64,000 nt of DNA. Origin: Staphylococcus marylandisciuri (GTDB taxonomy: Bacteria; Bacillota; Bacilli; Staphylococcales; Staphylococcaceae). The stretch spans positions 1-64,000 of the forward strand of contig NZ_JAOPKZ010000012.1 of the NCBI RefSeq assembly GCF_025519785.1, written 5' to 3'. Of the stretch, positions 59,808-64,000 are shown one piece after another. The position numbers and the translations under genes are program-made. Position 1 is the stretch's first letter. The number at the start of each line of letters is the position of its first letter. The notes beneath the pieces are model-generated. The model had not been told where the DNA came from. It ran no database searches and saw only the letters and a program-made list of their open reading frames with translations.

Positions 59808-59845
59808 CCCGAATAAAATTTTATCACTTTCACAGAAAAAGTCAA
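59808..59845 (-). promoter_or_regulatory. pyrG promoter with GGGCTC initiation
   Basis: Minus strand TTGACT (59840-59845), 16-nt spacer, TAAAAT (59818-59823), then the predicted start GGGCTCC at 59810. In B. subtilis pyrG, low CTP makes polymerase slip and add G at this GGGC start, and the poly-G end masks the attenuator. The same elements are all present here. Confidence 0.85.
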
Positions 59846-59860
59846 TCGGATTTCAAGAGC

Positions 59861-60394
59861 TTAATCATTCATATCTGTTTCGTCTTCAAATACTTCCTCT
59901 TCTTCCTCAAGACCATCTTCATCTTCATCAATAACGATATCATTATCATTCATTTCTTCTTCTACTTGTCCTTCTTCTTCATCGTCGTCAATAGATTCTT
60001 CACTTTCAGCTTCCTTAGGTGATGGTTCAGTATCTTCATCCTCATCTTCACCTAAGAGCTTGAGATTCTTATCTTCTTCATCATCATCGTCAAGAATATC
60101 AAATTTTTGAATTGTAGGAGCTATTTTTTCTTCGATATCATCTACAGAGTACCAATCACGTAATCCCCATTCATTTTCGCCTACATTGAGGAAACGTCCA
60201 TCAGTATTTAAATCAGTGTAAAATTGAACAATCCGATTTTCAATTTGTTCATCTTCATAATGTCCTAATTCTTTGAATTCATCGATAATATCGTATAAAT
60301 TCATCGTTTCGCCCTTTTGATTTAACATCGTGTAGGCCATATCAATAAATGATTTCTCGTCTACCATTTCTTTAGTATAATCTTGAATCTTCAT
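59861..60394 (-). CDS. rpoE: RNA polymerase delta subunit
   Basis: 177 residues. N-terminal HARE-HTH domain (about 1-90; [34 protein letters not shown]) and a very acidic Asp/Glu-rich tail (from about 100). Delta helps recycle RNA polymerase. It lies just upstream of pyrG, as in Bacillus. Confidence 0.97.
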   Translation of the reverse strand: MKIQDYTKEMVDEKSFIDMAYTMLNQKGETMNLYDIIDEFKELGHYEDEQIENRIVQFYTDLNTDGRFLNVGENEWGLRDWYSVDDIEEKIAPTIQKFDILDDDDEEDKNLKLLGEDEDEDTEPSPKEAESEESIDDDEEEGQVEEEMNDNDIVIDEDEDGLEEEEEVFEDETDMND

Positions 60395-60910
60395 CCGAAT
60401 ACTTCCTTTCGCAGGCTTTAATTAAAAATTTATCATGTCGTAAATTATTCATTATCAGTAATAACCAAGTTTACATCATTGAAGAGGTCGGGGCAAAAGC
60501 ATATTGGATTGGAGCAGAACTGAGCGATGAGCAAAATGATTGTTGATATTTTGTCAAATCACGACTGTTTCTGTCGACAATCCTGCTTTTAAGACGCCGT
60601 TAATTAGGTTCCGAGAGCACAGAAACTTTATATCTCAACCTCATTCGGTGGTTTAGGAGTAAATGAAGTATAGATCTAGTATCTCATTAGTTCTAAGTAA
60701 TAACTTACTTAGTTACTAGACTCACAGTTACCCTTACAGAGCGAGATGACTCTGTCACAATGTACTTTCCTCGCTTGCATGTTTAACAATTGAATTGGGT
60801 TGCATTGGTCTTAAGTTTAGACTCAACTTCTGTTAGTCCTTACCTTTCATACTCATTAATAGTAACAAAACATGATTATAAATGACAATATTGAAATACG
60901 CAAACTTCCC
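60395..60910. other. intergenic region with family F repeat
   Basis: 516 bp without a gene. It holds GAGGTCGGGGCAAAAGC (60485 onward), similar to the STAR-associated sequence at 27157, and the third family F copy. The rpoE promoter should be on its left side. Confidence 0.5.
60560..60645 (-). repeat. intergenic repeat family F, copy 3 (inverted)
   Basis: TTTCTGTCGACAATCCTGC, ACGCCGTTAATTAGG, GAGAGCACAGAAACTTTATA and TCTCAACCTCATT match copies 1 and 2. This one is not next to a composite repeat. Confidence 0.75.
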
Positions 60911-61771
60911 TCAATAATTAATGAATTTCTCGAAGATAACATAATTCTCTGTAGTAACGGTTTCAACGAAATTACTATTTGTACACATTGGTCTCAACTC
61001 ATTATATTCACCATATAAAGTTATTCTTATTAATGTTATACTTGTGAAATGCTTTCTAATATAAGTAGCCAATTGGCGCAGGGCACTCTGCGCTACACCA
61101 CTTTTTCTTTCAGACGCAGTCACTTCTATCGCTGCAATATTAACTCGAGTAGAATATTTCTCTAGCGCTACAAAGCCTATTTTTTCATTATCTTTTTCTA
61201 AGTTAATGATATGGATATTATAATTTTCTTCAGACTTACCTGGAATTAATTTTAAAGAAGAAACATATTTAGCATCGAGATCTAAATAGTATAAGCGCTC
61301 TTTACCTATAGGCCCTTCTTCTTTCGTTGCTGTGTGCATGAAACCGGCCCGCTCGTAGACATTCCAAGCCCCTTTATTCTCAGCATCAACGACGAGATAA
61401 AGATGGTTAAAGTCTGGGAAGCACTGTTGAACATATTGCGGTAAATTCATCATCATCTGCGTGCCATAACCTTGACCTTGAAACTTTTCATTAACCGAAA
61501 GTGAACGTATGTACACGACTTGATTAGGCGTATCATAGCCTTCATGTTGGTAGTATGCATGCAGTACGAAGAAACCTACTACTTCGTCATCTTTATTTAA
61601 AGCTATATTTGCCCTTTGATGTGGGTCGCTTATCGCTTCGTCAAGTACGTCCTTCGGTAAGGAGGTATAGATCTGTTGACGTTCATTTAGCTGGAACGCT
61701 GTTAAATTGTCTCTATACTGTTCCTCAAACTCTTGAATGATAATATCTCCAAATATCCCTTTTTGTTTCAT
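60911..61771 (-). CDS. GNAT-family protein with two acetyltransferase-like domains
   Basis: 286 residues from ATG 61771 (MKQKGIFGDIIIQE) behind AAGGGGATT; a start at 61810 would lie 5' of that site. First GNAT domain has the acetyl-CoA motif VNEKFQGQGYGTQMM and VDAENKGAWNVYERAGFM; a second, more diverged domain follows (about 185-286; ASERKSGVAQSAL). Substrate unknown. Divergent from coaW, same position in S. aureus. Confidence 0.88.
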   Translation of the reverse strand: MKQKGIFGDIIIQEFEEQYRDNLTAFQLNERQQIYTSLPKDVLDEAISDPHQRANIALNKDDEVVGFFVLHAYYQHEGYDTPNQVVYIRSLSVNEKFQGQGYGTQMMMNLPQYVQQCFPDFNHLYLVVDAENKGAWNVYERAGFMHTATKEEGPIGKERLYYLDLDAKYVSSLKLIPGKSEENYNIHIINLEKDNEKIGFVALEKYSTRVNIAAIEVTASERKSGVAQSALRQLATYIRKHFTSITLIRITLYGEYNELRPMCTNSNFVETVTTENYVIFEKFINY

Positions 61772-61924
61772 CTCATTTAATCCCCTTATTATTTTATCTA
61801 AGTTTAACATACCCCAATAAATTTAATTTAGTAAGTTAATTGCTAAAAAGGATTTTCGTACTTGATTTACGAGTAAAATATTATAATATAAAAGATGATT
61901 GATTAATGTCGAGGTGAGCAAGTG

Positions 61925-62722
61925 ATGAAAATTGGTATCGATGCAGGTGGCACACTTATAAAAATAGTAAAAGATGATAATGGGAAAAGAACTTATGAAA
62001 CAACAAAAACGAGTGACATCGATGAGGTTATCAAGTGGTTGGATGAAACTGAGTGCGATAGTATTAGCTTAACTGGAGGAAATGCAGCACTGATTAACTC
62101 ACGCTTAAATTGCACAGCTTCCGTTTATGTAGAATTTGATGCAGCTGCTAAGGGAGTAGAGATGTTACTACAAGAGCAAGGCCATGATTTAAACAATTAC
62201 ATATTTACTAATGTTGGTACTGGAACATCTATCCATTATTCTGATGGCGTCTCTCAAAAGCGTGTCGGCGGTGTCGGCACTGGCGGTGGCATGATTCAAG
62301 GTCTCGGATACTTGCTCACTGGCATAACTGATTATAAACAGTTAACAGATACGGCTCAAAAAGGTAACCGTGATATTATAGATTTAAAGGTTAAACACAT
62401 TTATACAGATACAGAGCCCCCTATCTCAGGAGACTTAACAGCTGCTAACTTTGGTCACGTTCTTAAGAATTTAAATCACACATTTACTCCCGCAGATAAA
62501 CTAGCATCAGTTATCGGAGTGGTGGGTGAAGTCATTACAACGATGGCGGTCACTGTGGCACGTGAGCATCAAACTGAAAATGTAGCCTACATCGGTTCTT
62601 CATTCCACAATAATCCACTGCTAAAAAAAGTAGTTGAAGATTATACAGTGTTACGTGGCTTCAAGCCATACACCGTTGAAAAAGGCGCCTTCTCTGGAGC
62701 AATAGGTGCTATCTATCTTTAA
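61925..62722 (+). CDS. coaW: type II pantothenate kinase
   Basis: 265 residues from ATG 61925 behind GAGGTGAGCAAGTG. ASKHA fold: [15 protein letters not shown] (phosphate 1), [30 protein letters not shown] and [14 protein letters not shown]. Type II enzymes are typical of staphylococci and are not inhibited by CoA. First step of CoA synthesis. Confidence 0.96.
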   Translation: MKIGIDAGGTLIKIVKDDNGKRTYETTKTSDIDEVIKWLDETECDSISLTGGNAALINSRLNCTASVYVEFDAAAKGVEMLLQEQGHDLNNYIFTNVGTGTSIHYSDGVSQKRVGGVGTGGGMIQGLGYLLTGITDYKQLTDTAQKGNRDIIDLKVKHIYTDTEPPISGDLTAANFGHVLKNLNHTFTPADKLASVIGVVGEVITTMAVTVAREHQTENVAYIGSSFHNNPLLKKVVEDYTVLRGFKPYTVEKGAFSGAIGAIYL

Positions 62723-62795
62723 CCTTTCCTGTTAACTAAAACGAACTAAAAGGCCCTAAGATATAACAATCTCAGTAACTGAAAAAACTTCAGAA

Positions 62796-62952
62796 GCGGG
62801 ACAGAAATCTAATTTGAATAAAAAGATTTCGTTGTCCCCCCAGCAAAGATGACTAGAATTGAAAAAAGCTTGATACAAGCGCATTTTCAAATCAGTCATC
62901 TACTGCCAAAATGCGGAAAAAGGCTGAGACATTACATTATGTCCCAGCCTCT
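62796..62952 (+). repeat. composite intergenic repeat (A-B-C)
   Basis: Module A begins GCGGGACAGAAATC and its inner arm reads GTTGTCCCCCCAGC, with lost pairs. Modules B and C are complete. It is followed by CTTTCTCTCTAGTTAAAGACC and CCAGCCTC, as at 1111. Confidence 0.88.
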
Positions 62953-63049
62953 TTCTCTCTAGTTAAAGACCATTATGTCCCAGCCTCGAAGTATTTATTT
63001 TAATCATATGATACGTTGAGTAGCACAACGTGCGCTCATGTCTTTACAT

Positions 63050-63178
63050 GGGAGCGGGACAGAAATCTAATTTGAATAAAAAGATTTCGTTGTCCCCCCC
63101 GGCAAAGATGACTAGAATTGAAAAAAGCTTGATACAAGCGCGTTTCAAATCAGTCATCTACTGCCAAGATGCTAAAAG
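63050..63178 (+). repeat. composite intergenic repeat (A-B)
   Basis: GGGAGCGGGACAGAAATC with inner arm GTTGTCCCCCCCGG, then module B with a shortened GCGCGTTTCAAATC segment. Module C is missing. It shares the unusual GTTGTCCCC inner arm with the copy at 62796, so the two are probably recent duplicates. Confidence 0.88.
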
Positions 63179-63255
63179 GACGGGGCATCATCCGCGTTTG
63201 ACCTTATTTAGCCTTCCACACAACACGGGCTTACCCTTAAATGACGTAGCGTCAA

Positions 63256-63954
63256 TTAGAACGTCAATTCATTCGCCACTTTTTGAGCAGGTACTACTGT
63301 CCCTACCACACCGGTTTTCAAATCAATAGCTACAGCGTTATCATCATCTCTAAGCTCATCTAACCACTCACCAAAGACTTCACCTTCAACTTCGATGATC
63401 TCACACTCCTCAAAGTCTTCTTGGCGAACTGCTTCTGCTCTCTTTTTAAGACTCCAGACAGGCATGATGTTAGGCTTTTCTTCTTCTCCATCACTGATCA
63501 TAATAAATTGGTTTTGTCCTTTTTTAGAAAGCCCGTAAACCGCGTCTTCTTTAGCAACAACTCTTACAAATTCTTTAACTCGAATATTATCAAGATCAGA
63601 CATTAATTCTGATGTGACTTTAACGACATCTATTAATTCTCCATCGCTAGGACCAGAAGGGTTAACGAGCACTTCGTCCCCCTCATCGAATACTTCATCT
63701 AATTCGTACGTTACGAAACGATCAATATCCATTTGATGTAACCTATCGTACTCTACGCCTTCCTTTTTAAGAAAAGCCTCAGCTTCTTTCTTACCTGTCC
63801 AAAGACACACTACTTCTTTACCTAGCACTCCATGTCTAACTAATTTCTTATTATGTGTTGCGATAAAGAATATTTCGTTAACTAATATATCTTCGTAGAA
63901 AGCATAATTTCTATAAGACACATAACTCCCTCGTTTCTCTACAATGAATGTCAT
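63256..63954 (-). CDS. DUF2750-like protein, possibly with two domain copies
   Basis: 232 residues. The C-terminal half (about 125-225: VYGLSKKGQNQFIMISDGEE, NIMPVWSLKKRAEAV, EGEVFGEWLDELRDDDNAVA) fits the DUF2750 pattern. The N-terminal half has a similar order (FFIATHNKKLVRHGVLG, VVCLWTGKKEAEAFL, DIDRFVTYELDEVFDEGDEV), suggesting an internal duplication. Function unknown. Family assignment is from pattern memory. Confidence 0.7.
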   Translation of the reverse strand: MTFIVEKRGSYVSYRNYAFYEDILVNEIFFIATHNKKLVRHGVLGKEVVCLWTGKKEAEAFLKKEGVEYDRLHQMDIDRFVTYELDEVFDEGDEVLVNPSGPSDGELIDVVKVTSELMSDLDNIRVKEFVRVVAKEDAVYGLSKKGQNQFIMISDGEEEKPNIMPVWSLKKRAEAVRQEDFEECEIIEVEGEVFGEWLDELRDDDNAVAIDLKTGVVGTVVPAQKVANELTF

Positions 63955-64000
63955 TCATTTAAAATATAAATGAGTCCACTCTGTGAGTCAAACAACCTAC

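Overview
The window is a stretch of Staphylococcus chromosome from a species other than S. aureus. Evidence: the sigB operon (rsbU-rsbV-rsbW-sigB) preceded by mazEF, alr and acpS; the ddl-murF-cshA block; csoR-csoZ; thi genes under a TPP riboswitch; sceD; a complete atp operon with an mnaA-upp-glyA prefix; tdk-prfA-prmC; rho; murZ, pyrG and rpoE; coaW. Gene order follows S. aureus closely as I remember it, and protein lengths match once start codons are reset to the visible ribosome binding sites. STAR elements (core GTTGGGGCCCC) also point to the genus. I do not assign a species.

Layout. 1-420: the 5' end of an rRNA operon on the minus strand (tRNA-Leu, tRNA-Gly, start of 16S). 1.2-9.7 kb, minus strand: sprT-like, tex, the sigB operon, mazEF, alr, acpS. 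9.8-12.3 kb: three bacterial-PH-domain membrane proteins. 13.0-17.3 kb: cshA, murF, ddl. 17.7-21.9 kb: rodA (+), a 46-residue small protein, csoZ-csoR with its operator, cls (+). 22.7-26.8 kb: yidC and the tenA-thiD-thiM-thiE operon with its riboswitch. 27.7-32.4 kb: sceD with a WalR box, an ssb paralogue, ywpF (+), fabZ, murA and a DUF1146 gene. 32.8-47.5 kb: a compact minus-strand block (tdk, prfA, prmC, ywlC, ywlE, ywlG, glyA, upp, mnaA, atpIBEFHAGDC) with no intergenic repeats. 47.8-49.7 kb: rpmE2 and rho. 50.1-52.9 kb: a very AT-rich foreign island. 53.2-64.0 kb: aldA, murZ, a DUF2529 gene (+), pyrG with an attenuator leader, rpoE, a GNAT gene, coaW (+) and a DUF2750-like gene.

How it works together. 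The chromosomal part covers general stress control, cell-wall precursor synthesis (Alr, Ddl, MurF, MurA, MurZ, MnaA), elongation (RodA), membrane lipids and membrane insertion (AcpS, FabZ, Cls, YidC), energy (F1Fo ATPase), translation termination (PrfA, PrmC) and transcription (Rho, delta, sigma B).

Most unusual content. (1) A ~2.8-kb island between rho and aldA carries a damaged Sfp-type phosphopantetheinyl transferase tail-to-tail with an intact FabH-like ketosynthase and a frameshifted plasmid Par-like gene. It is flanked by two identical 51-bp palindromes and, just inside, by a 12-bp inverted repeat. (2) A modular, hairpin-forming intergenic repeat family occurs about 20 times and shows compensatory base changes. 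It includes a triple tandem array where S. aureus carries kdp. A related hairpin plus STAR element sits where S. aureus carries fba.
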